A program made the position numbers and the translations under genes. From Elainella sp. Prado103 (GTDB taxonomy: Bacteria > Cyanobacteriota > Cyanobacteriia > Elainellales > Elainellaceae): a stretch of DNA of 51,358 nucleotides. Below, piece by piece: positions 16,298 through 25,013 of this stretch (within the stretch, counting starts at the first letter, position 1; every line of letters starts with the position of its first letter). The stretch covers positions 1 through 51,358 of the forward strand of contig JALOOM010000026.1 in NCBI GenBank assembly GCA_025454395.1. Direction: 5' to 3'. The notes under the pieces were generated by a model. It searched no databases and was not told where the DNA came from. It was given only the letters and a program-made list of their open reading frames with translations.

Positions 16298-17218
16298 ATG
16301 GTTAATTTGGAATGGTATCGCAGCTTTGTTAAGGTGTATCGAGTCGGCACTGTCTCAGGTGCAGCAGCAGCGCTTCATCTCACCCAGCCTGCCGTCAGCC
16401 AGCATATTGCGGCCTTAGAATCGACTCTGGGTACTATTCTGTTTCAGCGGCTGCCTCGCCGCATGTTGCCCACGGAAGCAGGTAAGCGTCTCTACAATCG
16501 GGTGGCAGCCGCGATCGAAACCTTGGAGGTTGTTCCCACCAAAGCCACCCTCACCGATGCTCCGTTGCTGATTCGTTTAGGCAGTCCAACTGATTTCTTT
16601 AGCGAATATGTTGTACAACAGTTTCCTCACACTGAGTCATCGCTCTTGAAAGTCCAATTTGGATTAGTGCAAGACCTGATCGAGCAATTGTTAGAACATC
16701 AACTAGATGGGGTGATCGCTACTCAAAAAATTGCTAAACCAGAACTGGAATATCAGCCTATTTTTGAAGAAAAATTCTGGCTAGTCGGGCCACCAGATGC
16801 CCCCCTGCCTCGATCGATCGATTCGCATCCGGAGCCACAACCTGATTTAGCTCGTCTTGAAACTTGGCTCAGATTGCAGCCCTGGATCGCCTACAGCGAA
16901 GATTTGCCGATCATTCGGCGATTTTGGCGAGTTACCTTTGGCAAGCGGTTAGATGCCAATCCTCATTTTGTCATGCCCGATCTCCGGAGTATTCGAGCCG
17001 CGATTGCCGCAGGATTAGGCTATAGTGTTTTACCCGATTACCTTTGTATAGATTGGATCGCCGAAAAGCGACTTGCTTTGATCCTGAAGCCTACTCAGGC
17101 AGTTACCAATCAGATCTGGATCGCGTATCGAAAACAGGAATATCAGTCGCAAGCAGTCGCAATAATGTTGAATTGGCTGAAAGTCGGGCGTAAGGGGCTC
17201 CTTAACGAGCTCGACTAG
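16298..17218 (+). CDS. LysR family transcriptional regulator
   Basis: 306 residues, typical length. The N-terminal winged helix-turn-helix is clear: WYRSFVKVYRVGTVSGAAAA, then LHLTQPAVSQHIAALESTLG (about 23-42) and LFQRLPRRMLPTEAGK. The rest is the periplasmic-binding-like effector domain (about 88-300), with IAAGLGYSVLPDYLC near the end. The effector is unknown. It is transcribed divergently from the DJ-1/PfpI-type gene and probably regulates that gene and itself. No Shine-Dalgarno sequence is visible before the ATG. Confidence 0.95.
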   Translation: MVNLEWYRSFVKVYRVGTVSGAAAALHLTQPAVSQHIAALESTLGTILFQRLPRRMLPTEAGKRLYNRVAAAIETLEVVPTKATLTDAPLLIRLGSPTDFFSEYVVQQFPHTESSLLKVQFGLVQDLIEQLLEHQLDGVIATQKIAKPELEYQPIFEEKFWLVGPPDAPLPRSIDSHPEPQPDLARLETWLRLQPWIAYSEDLPIIRRFWRVTFGKRLDANPHFVMPDLRSIRAAIAAGLGYSVLPDYLCIDWIAEKRLALILKPTQAVTNQIWIAYRKQEYQSQAVAIMLNWLKVGRKGLLNELD

Positions 17219-17262
17219 AGTGGATCGGCAGTGAATCGGTAGTGGATCGGTAGTGGATCGGT
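17219..17262. repeat. Tandem repeat, 4 x 11 bp
   Basis: Four copies of AGTGGATCGGT (two of them with one or two substitutions) begin immediately after the LysR stop codon. Confidence 0.9.
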
Positions 17263-17315
17263 AATCCACTGGGCTGCTTCAACTCAAATCTGAACTGGCA
17301 TATTTTCTAGGAAAC

Positions 17316-17996
17316 TTAAATCAATTTCAACTTTTCCAAAGCTGCTTTCGCTGCCATCTTTTCTGCATCCTGGATCCGTTTACCCATCCCTTCGCCATAT
17401 TGTTGACCTGTTACTTGGACGATCACTGTAAATTGTTTGGCATGATCAGGCCCAGACTGATTGATCAACACATACTGAGGGTTTTCTCCCTGTTCTGCCA
17501 ATGCCCATTGTTGTAAGCGACTTTTGTAGTTGATCTGCGGCGCTGAAACGGCGAGATGTTCCACCACTGCGGCAAACAGAGGCTCTACGAACTGTCGCAC
17601 CGGCTCAATTTCTGAATGGGCATCCAAAAAGTAAGCTCCTACTACTGCTTCAAAGGCGCTACTGAGCAAATTCGCATTGTGACGACCCCCTTCTTTTTCA
17701 GCCCCCTTCCCCAAGCGTAAGCCTGTACCCAGATCGAGCCAGCGGGCAAACTCAGCCAGTTGCTTTTCATCAACCAGTGCCGATCGCAACGGAGTTAATT
17801 CTCCCTCCGGTTTGTCCGGGTAGCGTTTGAACAAAAATTCACCACTCAGAAAATTGAGGATTGCATCGCCTAAAAACTCTAATCGTTCATTTTGCCCGCC
17901 TCCACTTGCATTCTCATTCACATAGGAACGATGGGTCATTGCTTGTTGCAGCAAGTCCAAATTGTGAAAGCTGGGTATACCAAATGGATGATCCAT
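17316..17996 (-). CDS. rnc: Ribonuclease III
   Basis: This endonuclease cuts double-stranded RNA for rRNA and mRNA processing. The signature NERLEFLGDAIL is at residues 36-47, giving the metal-binding E40 and D44. A later NANLLSSAFEAVVGAYFLD segment supplies the second acidic cluster. A C-terminal dsRNA-binding domain (about 155-226) includes YKSRLQQWALAEQGENPQY and ends AEKMAAKAALEKL. Starting at ATG 17996 gives 226 residues, the usual size; the frame is open to an ATG at 18083 (255 residues) but the extra 29 residues lack family similarity. Cyanobacteria often carry two full RNase III genes, and this may be one of them. Confidence 0.93.
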   Translation of the reverse strand: MDHPFGIPSFHNLDLLQQAMTHRSYVNENASGGGQNERLEFLGDAILNFLSGEFLFKRYPDKPEGELTPLRSALVDEKQLAEFARWLDLGTGLRLGKGAEKEGGRHNANLLSSAFEAVVGAYFLDAHSEIEPVRQFVEPLFAAVVEHLAVSAPQINYKSRLQQWALAEQGENPQYVLINQSGPDHAKQFTVIVQVTGQQYGEGMGKRIQDAEKMAAKAALEKLKLI

Positions 17997-18506
17997 GAAA
18001 CTGTCAAATGGCTGAGTTTGAATATCAACTGAATAATTGACTAGATGAATATGCCGAATCAATTTTAGGAAACACAGATACATTCATGATAAAAGTTCAT
18101 TTTTTAAAATGTAACAATTGTCAGTCAATCAGGAACACCAGTTTCTATCGAGAGTCCAGTCTTTTAAACCCTAACTTGTTGAAACCAACTCACCAGTCAG
18201 GTCTCATTGACCGGCTGCTTCGATTGATTCATTTGTCTTTTTGGTCGGTTAATTTTTGTGGGTTGACCGTATTCCTACGCAAGAGGGATGAATTTCTCTA
18301 TAATAGAGTACCGTCGATCGATCGATTGACTGGGAACCATCAGGGATCCATCACGTTATCAAAACAGCAGGTTTGCTACGATCGATTTTTCGGAATTCTA
18401 ACGATTGGTTTTGTAGCACTCATCTTAAGTTCGAAAAATGGGTTGTCAGAAAGTAGCCCTTTTCACTTGCTGTCTTGTTTGCCCTGTTGTATCTCAGGAA
18501 AGATCC
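17997..18506. other. Spacer between rnc and the small conserved gene
   Basis: About 510 bases. A 148-codon plus-strand frame crosses it (18086-18532) but has no family resemblance, contains runs of cysteine and leucine, and overlaps the well-supported gene at 18507, so I do not call it. A TATAAT-containing palindrome at 18296-18308 is the only notable element. Confidence 0.45.
18296..18308 (+). promoter_or_regulatory. Candidate -10 element inside a small palindrome
   Basis: CTCTATAATAGAG is a perfect odd palindrome containing the consensus TATAAT at 18299-18304. A TTGACC lies upstream at 18263-18268, but 30 bases away, too far for a standard -35. If used, the leader of the 18507 gene would be nearly 200 bases long. 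Confidence 0.35.
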
Positions 18507-18719
18507 ATGCAATCCCAATCCATCGAGTTTGATACTTCAGAAGCCACGCTTCAGCATATGGTGCAGCGGGTTCTCACCTCTGGACGCATCACCAATACAG
18601 AACGGCTGTGGTTTCATCAGGCGATTCTTTCGGATTTGATCTTAGATTCAGAAATGATGAACCAAGTGCGACAAGTCTTCGATCGGCTTCAAATGGGGCT
18701 GATTAAAGTCGTTGATTAG
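18507..18719 (+). CDS. Small conserved cyanobacterial protein, 70 aa
   Basis: The frame is open further upstream, but ATG 18507 is preceded by AGGAAAG at the right distance. The protein then starts MQSQSIEFDTSEATLQHMVQ. It is a compact helical protein with TSGRITNTERLWFHQAILSD and MMNQVRQVFDRLQMGLIKVVD. It resembles short cyanobacterial proteins of unknown function that I have seen with similar (R/K)ITxxD/ExxW patterns. No catalytic motif, membrane segment or cysteine pair is visible. It converges with the 847-residue chimera gene, spacer 37 bases. Confidence 0.8.
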   Translation: MQSQSIEFDTSEATLQHMVQRVLTSGRITNTERLWFHQAILSDLILDSEMMNQVRQVFDRLQMGLIKVVD

Positions 18720-18756
18720 CCCTGACTGTTGCGGTCGATCTGATCCCAACCATTCA

Positions 18757-21300
18757 CTAAACGATTAACTGCCACAGTAGAATCGTGAGCCCTAGAATAC
18801 TCAAATGCTGGGGCCATAATAGATGGATCGGTTGGCGAGCAATTTTTTGGGTCAGTATAACACTCAGGAGAGCAGTCACGATCAGTGTTACGCCTTGCAA
18901 AAAAGCGATCACGGCTGGATGCGCTACCACAAATGGAGCCGAAATGTGACCATAACCGAAGGTGGCAAGGGTGACGGGCAAAAGGCGACCCGCCTCTGTG
19001 AGCCCCAGTCGCAAGTAGTGGGCTAGATTGGCACCCAGGACGAGCGGTAAATAGCCATAGGCTAGATCGATCAACCGCAATTTACGCCCAGGGTTGAGGG
19101 ACTGGGTTAGTTGATGCATACTCAGAACGATCGCGGCAGGCACCGACAGGGCCAGCACCGACCATCCGGCATGACTGGCAAAGTGTTCTAGATGCATCGA
19201 TCCCGGTAGCTGTTGATCTAACTCTGGCAGACGGTGCAGCCAAACCGCCCCGAACAGGAGCAGTAACAGCGCTACTTCTGGGTAGGTCGGGGTGTGGGTC
19301 GTCCAGAGTTCAATCCCAGGTGGGCGCAGATTTAGCTCGACCGATCGATGGGGACAGGCTTTCAAGCAAGTCATACACAACACACAGTCACGATTGTCTT
19401 GCAGTTGAGCGGGGTGAGAGTAGACGGGACAACCATCGGTTGCCATGCCCTCGCCTTTTTGGGCACCTCCCTTATAACACTGGTAGGTGGTGCAGGTGGC
19501 GGCACAAATGCCCTGTTGGGCTCGCAGTTCGATCATGGCCAGTTTGCCAAACATGCCGTTCATGCCGCCGATCGGACAGAGATACCGACACCAAAACCGC
19601 CGTTCAAACAAGAGCGAGAAGGTGACCGCTCCTGCCGTAATTAACAGCAGTAAACAACTAGAAAGATAGGCGGTATTTTCTAAATTCCACAGTTCTTCCC
19701 AGAGCAAAATGAGCGCGAACAGTCCAAAGATAAACCAGCCTCCCCAGCGTTCCGCTGACTGCCTTGGCCATTCTCGTAACGATCGCGGTAACCATTTGAG
19801 CGATAACTTTTGGGACAGTTCGCCATAGATCATAAACGGACAAACGGCGCACCAAGCCCGTCCCACTAAAGGGAACAGCAGTAACATCACCGGCCACCAC
19901 CAGGCCCAGAAGAGATTGAGAACAAAATTTTGATCGCGAGTCTGTGGCCCAAACAGTCCGATCAACACCACAATGGCAAAGAGCCAGAGTGTGATCCCAT
20001 AGTTAATCCGGTCCGGCCACCAGGGACTACGCAGCAATTGTCTTAACTGCGGATAGGCATTCAGCAAATTGACTCGAAATCGTTTTGCTTTGGTGCTGGC
20101 GGCCCAAAACACCTCTTCAGTCAGTACAGGAGCTCCGGCCGATTGCACGATCGCCCGTTCCACCAAGCTTTCCAGTTCCGCCAAATTACCAGGAAAATCA
20201 TAGCCCTGTAGCCGACGGATCGCTTCAGGAGCCACTTGGGGTTGGGGTAATCCGCGCGATCGGCAATAAAGACTGAGGTAATATTTCACTTGGGCGGCAA
20301 TGTCAGCTTTGGTAACTCGCAGCGGCGGCACTTTAATCAGATGGGCTCCAATTTGGCGACACTTTTCGAGTTCTGGCAACACCCGTTCCGAGTTCAGCAA
20401 AATTCGGGCAGTGGTGTAGCGTTCTGGCGGTGGCGGCTCTCCTTCTCGACCCACCGGAGTATAGCGGCCTGTTTGTAATAGATGCAGGATTTTAGCCTCG
20501 ATCGGCTTGGGTAGATCTTGGGCGTTATTCAGCATCAGTGCACCTTCCCCCAACCAATCGAGCAGCCCTGGTTTGCCCCCCACTCGCCCAAACAACTCGA
20601 CCCCATTTGCTTGTAAAGTCTCGCAATTGACCTTGACCAGCGGCTGTTTGCGAGCAACCGAACCAAAGTGGATGAGCGCGGCAATGTTGTCTTTCCCCAA
20701 CCCTGGCTCACCGAAAATCAAGACGGGCTGGCGATCGAGGGTGGCTTTTTTGATCGCCTGCCGTAATCGCACGGCATAGCGACTGGTGCCCACAATTCCC
20801 TGCTGCACCTTCGGCACTAAATAGGGACGCAGTGCCACTTGCCGCTCTTGCTCAAATTCCAACTGAGCTGTCATGGCTGCTAGTTCGGCTGCCAGCGATC
20901 GGGAAAAAGCCTGGTTGATTTCGGGAAATTGCGCTGCTAAACTCAAAAATGCTGATCGGGACACCTGCCACAGTTCACAATCACTTAAGCTAATCACCGT
21001 TTGTTGGGTCGGCTGATCTAGCAGCACCTCCCGCACATGCAGCACCGTTCCGGGCAGTAGACTCACGGTTTTAGCCACGCTATCTGGACTGGTTCGATAC
21101 GCCTCTAATCGCCCCGATCGCAAAATATAAACCCCTGAAGGCTCAGTATCTTCCAGAATCAATCGACGATTTTCTAGCAGTTGCTCTACCTGAATTTGTG
21201 CAACAAGGGCAACCAATACGGGCTCCGATAATTGACCGAAGACGGTCTGTTGTTGCAGCCACTCTACTTTTTCATTGGGCATGACATTTTCGTTGGGCAT
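18757..21300 (-). CDS. Chimeric protein: cNMP-binding domain, degenerate sigma-54-type AAA+ domain, membrane iron-sulfur module
   Basis: Domains in order of 847 residues. First, a CRP-like cyclic-nucleotide-binding fold (about 15-145). Second, an NtrC-type AAA+ domain (about 165-400) with Walker A GEPGLGKD (197-204), ELFG (235-238) and YDFPGNLAELESLVERA (367-383). Third, membrane helices (about 435-480, 520-565, 675-845) flanking cysteine clusters: C484/C487, C571/C575, C599/C603/C608, C624 and a classic C-x2-C-x2-C-x3-CP at 639-650, as in NapH/NosR/CcoG-like electron-transfer proteins. The GAFTGA loop that contacts sigma-54 is absent: ELFG runs straight into GRVGGKPGLLDWLGEG. Walker B LFLDE is LMLNN (255-259), so ATP hydrolysis is doubtful, and there is no Fis-type DNA-binding end. 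Cyanobacteria are not known to have sigma-54. I infer a membrane redox protein with a sensory front end, not a transcription activator. The start lies in an 18-bp duplication (ATG 21300 or 21282). Confidence 0.85.
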   Translation of the reverse strand: MPNENVMPNEKVEWLQQQTVFGQLSEPVLVALVAQIQVEQLLENRRLILEDTEPSGVYILRSGRLEAYRTSPDSVAKTVSLLPGTVLHVREVLLDQPTQQTVISLSDCELWQVSRSAFLSLAAQFPEINQAFSRSLAAELAAMTAQLEFEQERQVALRPYLVPKVQQGIVGTSRYAVRLRQAIKKATLDRQPVLIFGEPGLGKDNIAALIHFGSVARKQPLVKVNCETLQANGVELFGRVGGKPGLLDWLGEGALMLNNAQDLPKPIEAKILHLLQTGRYTPVGREGEPPPPERYTTARILLNSERVLPELEKCRQIGAHLIKVPPLRVTKADIAAQVKYYLSLYCRSRGLPQPQVAPEAIRRLQGYDFPGNLAELESLVERAIVQSAGAPVLTEEVFWAASTKAKRFRVNLLNAYPQLRQLLRSPWWPDRINYGITLWLFAIVVLIGLFGPQTRDQNFVLNLFWAWWWPVMLLLFPLVGRAWCAVCPFMIYGELSQKLSLKWLPRSLREWPRQSAERWGGWFIFGLFALILLWEELWNLENTAYLSSCLLLLITAGAVTFSLLFERRFWCRYLCPIGGMNGMFGKLAMIELRAQQGICAATCTTYQCYKGGAQKGEGMATDGCPVYSHPAQLQDNRDCVLCMTCLKACPHRSVELNLRPPGIELWTTHTPTYPEVALLLLLFGAVWLHRLPELDQQLPGSMHLEHFASHAGWSVLALSVPAAIVLSMHQLTQSLNPGRKLRLIDLAYGYLPLVLGANLAHYLRLGLTEAGRLLPVTLATFGYGHISAPFVVAHPAVIAFLQGVTLIVTALLSVILTQKIARQPIHLLWPQHLSILGLTILLWQLIV
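21265..21300. repeat. Tandem duplication of a start codon region, 2 x 18 bp
   Basis: Two 18-base copies (14 of 18 identical) each contain an ATG on the minus strand, giving the N-terminus MPNENVMPNEKV. A third partial copy (GACAT) follows at 21301-21305. Confidence 0.75.
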
Positions 21301-21406
21301 GACATGGGGCTGGATGAGATTTCCTGCCCGCTGGAAAAATCTCTGTCTCGATCGGCCAGGCTACTCTTTTCAGGCTACGCCGAACTGCTAGCTCCAGGGA
21401 TTACAT

Positions 21407-21464
21407 TTGTTGAAGTAAGTTGTTGAAGTAGTTCATGTCAGTGATGGAAGCCAGTGATGGAAGC
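21407..21464. repeat. Two adjacent short tandem duplications
   Basis: TTGTTGAAGTAAG occurs at 21407-21419 and again, nearly complete, at 21420-21431. CAGTGATGGAAGC is duplicated perfectly at 21439-21464. Both lie in the 289-base spacer upstream of the chimera gene, which shows nothing else recognisable. Confidence 0.85.
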
Positions 21465-21589
21465 AAAAAGCGCAGAGGAATTTTCCCCGGCGCTGCTGAA
21501 ATCTAAACTGAAATCCAAGTTTCCGCTGCCTCCAGCTTAGCGACTGAAGCCCCTAAATTTCAATGCTCCGATCCAACCTGAAGTCCTAA

Positions 21590-22093
21590 CTAACGCGGTT
21601 GCTCAGAGGCGCTGGAGCGGATTGGCCCATTGTAATCGACCGTCACAATCCAGGTGTTCGTATCCACGGTCACCACACTTTCTACAGTTGGCGTTGTGAA
21701 GCCGGGTTTGCCACCCATAAAGGTAAAAGTATAGGTACCGTCACCATTGTCAACATAGGGAGACTCTTCGCTTGGGCCATGCATAGAAGAGTCGGCTTGA
21801 TAAACCGATAACCCCCCGTTCTCGCGCTCTGCGGCCATCCGAGCCAGGTTTTTGGATCGATTGAGGTTAATTGCATATTGAATCAATGCCCGTACTCGCT
21901 CATCCCGGCTCGCCGATTGTGCCAACCGGATCGATCGATCGATCGATCCGGACTCAGGCTGAGCTTGAATAGGCTGAGCTTGAATAGGCTGAGCTTGAAT
22001 AGATTGAGTTTGAGCACGGGTTTGAGCAACTGCCGGTGTGACACTGACCGCCATCAAAAACGCGATCACACTACAATAATGGAACTTTCTCAT
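21590..22093 (-). CDS. Secreted hypothetical protein with IQAQP repeats, 167 aa
   Basis: The N-terminus ([20 protein letters not shown]) is a signal peptide with AVA|Q cleavage near residue 23. A low-complexity linker of IQAQP repeats follows (about 31-46), encoded by a 15-bp tandem repeat. The following [12 protein letters not shown] is encoded in part by a GATC-rich palindrome. The mature domain (about 60-160) has a helix ([24 protein letters not shown]) and a beta-rich part with [14 protein letters not shown] and [19 protein letters not shown] recognise no family. The protein is presumably periplasmic or cell-surface. Confidence 0.75.
   Translation of the reverse strand: MRKFHYCSVIAFLMAVSVTPAVAQTRAQTQSIQAQPIQAQPIQAQPESGSIDRSIRLAQSASRDERVRALIQYAINLNRSKNLARMAAERENGGLSVYQADSSMHGPSEESPYVDNGDGTYTFTFMGGKPGFTTPTVESVVTVDTNTWIVTVDYNGPIRSSASEQPR
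21926..21951. repeat. Perfect 26-bp GATC palindrome
   Basis: CCGG, then overlapping GATC units, then CCGG make a perfect 26-base inverted repeat. It lies within the coding sequence of the secreted IQAQP-repeat protein (codons for GSIDRSIR). It looks like expansion of the CGATCG word that is over-represented in this genome. Confidence 0.85.
21956..22015. repeat. In-frame tandem repeat, 4 x 15 bp
   Basis: Three identical copies of AGGCTGAGCTTGAAT and a degenerate fourth lie inside the secreted-protein gene and encode IQAQP pentapeptides on the minus strand. The 15-base unit preserves the frame. Confidence 0.9.
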
Positions 22094-22170
22094 AACTCTA
22101 CGATGGCTCCATCACGCTAAGAATTAGAATGTAGTTGAACTGACGAAGATTGAGATGAAAAGTTCACCCA

Positions 22171-22234
22171 GGTTCTAACCCGAAGGGGTTCTAACCCAAA
22201 CTGGTTTCAACCCAAGCTGGTTTCAACCCAAGCT
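22171..22234. repeat. Tandem repeat, 4 x 16 bp
   Basis: Four 16-base units run without a gap. The last two are identical (GGTTTCAACCCAAGCT), and the first two are GGTTCTAACCC variants. They lie upstream of the secreted-protein gene, in the spacer to the M1 peptidase. Confidence 0.9.
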
Positions 22235-22293
22235 TTGTTCAGCCTCCCACTCCAATTTACCCTGGCTGTCTCCCCTCCTAACTACATGGACTA

Positions 22294-22349
22294 AGCTGAA
22301 TGGTTGAGGCTGAATGGTTGAGGCTGAATGATTGAGGCTGAATGGCTGA
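22294..22349. repeat. Tandem repeat, 4 x 14 bp
   Basis: Four 14-base units (AGGCTGAATGGTTG and single-base variants) end about a dozen bases before the M1 peptidase stop codon. The unit resembles, but is not the same as, the AGGCTGAGCTTGAAT repeat 300 bases away. Confidence 0.9.
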
Positions 22350-22360
22350 GGCTCAAGGGT

Positions 22361-24223
22361 CTAGACAGTCACTTCAACTTGCAAGTAGAAATCATCAAAG
22401 TCTTGATCGCCCAAATTCAGCAAATCTTCGAAGCTATAGCGGCCGCTAGCAAACTGAACATGCTCTAAACCATCTGGGTTACCAGCCTCGAAGGGGGTGT
22501 AAACTTCGCTACGATTGCCATTGGCAATCAGATAGGGAACATAGTAGAAGCCACCAGGCAAGCTGATCAGTTCAGCATCACCGACCTCAAACTGATCCAC
22601 ACTTTGCTCTAACAGGGCCGCTGTATAACCCGGCTCGCCCGGAGCAATGCGAGTACCAGAAAGCGGATCGATCACAACTCCGTCTAGATTATCGATGGCA
22701 TAGAAACCGCCAATATTCTGGTAAGCGGCTGTGCCCTTGCTGGCTGCCACACTCACGGTCACATCGCCTTCAAAGTCAAGCAGGTTCACCCCAGCAGCAC
22801 CGACGAGCAGATCTGACCCCAACCCCAGTTTAGGAATAGGCTGAAGTTCGCCGCTATAGAACCAGCGATCGAAGAAGATATCGAGTTCTTCACCGCTAAC
22901 CGCTTCGGCCGCAGCTAGCAAATCTTCTGGTGTAACATTGCCGCCTTTCGCCTGGTCGTAGTAAGTTCGCAGGGTTTCAAAGAAGTCAGTATCTCCAATT
23001 TCTAGACGTAGCGCATGTAACCCCAAAGCACCCCACTCATATACACCTGGATTAAATAAGTCATCTGCTAGCGGTGTGCCAGGTGTCACTAAGGCATCAA
23101 TATTTTCTTCTACAAAGTTATAAACATCTTCTACCCAGGTTTCTAGCCCAGCCGCACCTTGGCGATATTCCACCCATAATCCCTGGGCATAGGTAGCGAA
23201 ACTTTCGTTCAGCCAGATGTCTTGCCAATCGGACAGGCTGACACTGTTACCAAACCATTGATGCGAAACTTCATGGGCAATGATCTCTTCTAGAATGGGC
23301 GAATCAAGCTGACCGATCCCAAAAATTGATAGGGTCTGGGTTTCCAGCGCTGTCCCGGTGTCGGTGTTCATCACCACGGAGCCATACACTTCAAATGGGT
23401 AGTCTCCAAACAGATCACTAAAATAATCCACCATCTCGGCTTGCAGCTCAAAGGGTTCCAAGAGGGCTGGATCGATCCCTTCCGCAAAATAGTTACGGAT
23501 CGGCACTCCATCCGCTGTTTGATCGGTTGTGACCGTGAACCCACTGGCAATGTTAACGGTGGTCAGATAGCTGGCCATTGGATCGCGAGCTTCAAACACG
23601 TAGGTACGGGCCGTTGGGGTCACGATCGTTTCTTCTAACAGCCCGTTGGCAGCGACTGCGTAATCGTTGGGCACCGTGACTCGGAACGTATACGCTGCTT
23701 TATCCAATGGGTGATCATTCACCGGGTAATAGTTGGCAGCTCCATCCGGCTCACTCAAAACAAAGCTGCCGCCATCGTAAATCACCCAGCCGGTTGGTAC
23801 GGGAATAGCGACGGAAGTAATGGGTTCGGGTGACCCTGTGTAGTCGATCGCCACCGTAAAGTCTGAACCTGTAGCGATCGGTTGCAGGGGCGTGATAGTC
23901 AGTTCCTGTCCTGCGCGGCTGAAGGTGGCTGCTTCACCATTCACCGTAATTTCACTGATAGAGAACCCAATAAAATCAAGATTAAAACTACTGAGATCCT
24001 GCGTAGCGGTGGCATCAATTGTGGCTGTAGCAATTAATGTACTGGTTGCAACATCAGTCACATTCAGATTTAAATCGTATTTCTCGACATCATAGCCGCT
24101 GTTGCCAAAACCAGGATAAAGCGAATCTCCTACTCCGTCTGCACCGGGGGTTGGATTTAACACGGGCTGGTCTGCCTGGGGTAACGCATCACCCAGGCTC
24201 AGGAAGTTACAAATTGTACACAT
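22361..24223 (-). CDS. M1 family metallopeptidase with DUF4114-like C-terminal domain
   Basis: The zinc site is clear: HEVSH at 317-321 and the third ligand E340 in WLNESFATYAQGLWVEY. The upstream ALETQTLSI (292-300) takes the place of the GAMEN exopeptidase motif. Residues about 45-240 form the beta-sandwich N-terminal domain of aminopeptidase-N-like enzymes. The last 40 residues (YSFEDLLNLGDQDFDDFYLQVEV) match DUF4114, often found in cyanobacterial secreted, calcium-associated proteins. The N-terminus (MCTICNFLS) is not a signal peptide, so type I secretion or another route is possible. The start lacks a Shine-Dalgarno sequence but is the only ATG before the conserved region. It probably cleaves N-terminal residues of peptides outside or at the cell surface. 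Confidence 0.88.
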   Translation of the reverse strand: MCTICNFLSLGDALPQADQPVLNPTPGADGVGDSLYPGFGNSGYDVEKYDLNLNVTDVATSTLIATATIDATATQDLSSFNLDFIGFSISEITVNGEAATFSRAGQELTITPLQPIATGSDFTVAIDYTGSPEPITSVAIPVPTGWVIYDGGSFVLSEPDGAANYYPVNDHPLDKAAYTFRVTVPNDYAVAANGLLEETIVTPTARTYVFEARDPMASYLTTVNIASGFTVTTDQTADGVPIRNYFAEGIDPALLEPFELQAEMVDYFSDLFGDYPFEVYGSVVMNTDTGTALETQTLSIFGIGQLDSPILEEIIAHEVSHQWFGNSVSLSDWQDIWLNESFATYAQGLWVEYRQGAAGLETWVEDVYNFVEENIDALVTPGTPLADDLFNPGVYEWGALGLHALRLEIGDTDFFETLRTYYDQAKGGNVTPEDLLAAAEAVSGEELDIFFDRWFYSGELQPIPKLGLGSDLLVGAAGVNLLDFEGDVTVSVAASKGTAAYQNIGGFYAIDNLDGVVIDPLSGTRIAPGEPGYTAALLEQSVDQFEVGDAELISLPGGFYYVPYLIANGNRSEVYTPFEAGNPDGLEHVQFASGRYSFEDLLNLGDQDFDDFYLQVEVTV

Positions 24224-24467
24224 AGGGTTTATATCAGTAGCTGCATTTAAGGAAGTGTAGCGGTGAATTCCGATAGGTCAGAATTACTGAACACAAATTC
24301 AAGAATTCAGATGCAACAACGATAAGAAACCTTAACCCTTTTGACTATCTCTCATCAGTCTGACTTGGGGCAGCCAGGCTGAAATCTATGCCATTTCCCG
24401 TTTCTTCAGTCCTGGCAGGGGTTCACTCACCTCTAGACTGGAAGATGCCGAACAGGAAACTGAATCT

Positions 24468-25013
24468 TCAAGATTGGGGTTTTTCTAAAATCCGTACACC
24501 GACCACAGGAGCATTGAATCGATAGGTTTGTCCTTCTAGTTCCAGAGGTGTCCCGACTTTCACCTTACTCCCAGCAATAACCGGCCCATCCTCTAAGACT
24601 TGGGCTTCGCCACTCAGGGTGACCAACATATCGACGGTGTATTCCAACTCAGGACGCGGATCAGGCATGGGTTTGACCGATCCATCTGGTTGAGGCACTG
24701 CAACCGATCGGGGCAAAGATTTCACACCCAACACCGCCACTTCTCCGGCAGGCTGATTCCGAATAATGATGTTGGTTTTCTGTTGTTGCTGAAGCGATTC
24801 AACAAACCCTTTCGGATTCGTCACCGTCAGACCGCGAACAATTACATCGATTTCAACAGGCTGAGTAGCAGTGCCAATTTGCGCGACAGACGATCCAGAG
24901 CCACCGGGCAGCAGGAACAGACCTGCCACGACCATCAGGATGATCAGCCCCGCTCCAATATCCAGTAAGCTTACTTTGCCAAACAGCCGCCCTTTGGAAT
25001 CAAGAATCGCCAT
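24468..25013 (-). CDS. DUF4330 domain-containing membrane-anchored protein
   Basis: The protein starts MAILDSKGRLFGKVSLLDIG followed by one membrane helix (AGLIILMVVAGLFLL, about 21-35), the hallmark of the cyanobacterial DUF4330 family. A periplasmic beta domain of about 140 residues follows, with IDVIVRGLTVTNPKG, AVLGVKSLPRSVAVPQPDGS and a C-terminal YRFNAPVVGVRIL. Function is unknown; the family is near-universal in cyanobacteria. GGAGAT sits about eight bases before the ATG. Neighbours give no clear functional link. Confidence 0.88.
   Translation of the reverse strand: MAILDSKGRLFGKVSLLDIGAGLIILMVVAGLFLLPGGSGSSVAQIGTATQPVEIDVIVRGLTVTNPKGFVESLQQQQKTNIIIRNQPAGEVAVLGVKSLPRSVAVPQPDGSVKPMPDPRPELEYTVDMLVTLSGEAQVLEDGPVIAGSKVKVGTPLELEGQTYRFNAPVVGVRILEKPQS

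Noticed and set aside
18086-18532. 148-codon plus-strand frame upstream of the small 70-aa gene
   Set aside because: No family resemblance, unusual Cys/Leu/Ser composition, and its 3' end overlaps the better-supported gene at 18507 in another frame.
18757-21300. Annotation as a sigma-54-dependent transcriptional activator
   Set aside because: GAFTGA loop, Walker B acids and DNA-binding domain are missing, and cyanobacteria are not known to have sigma-54.
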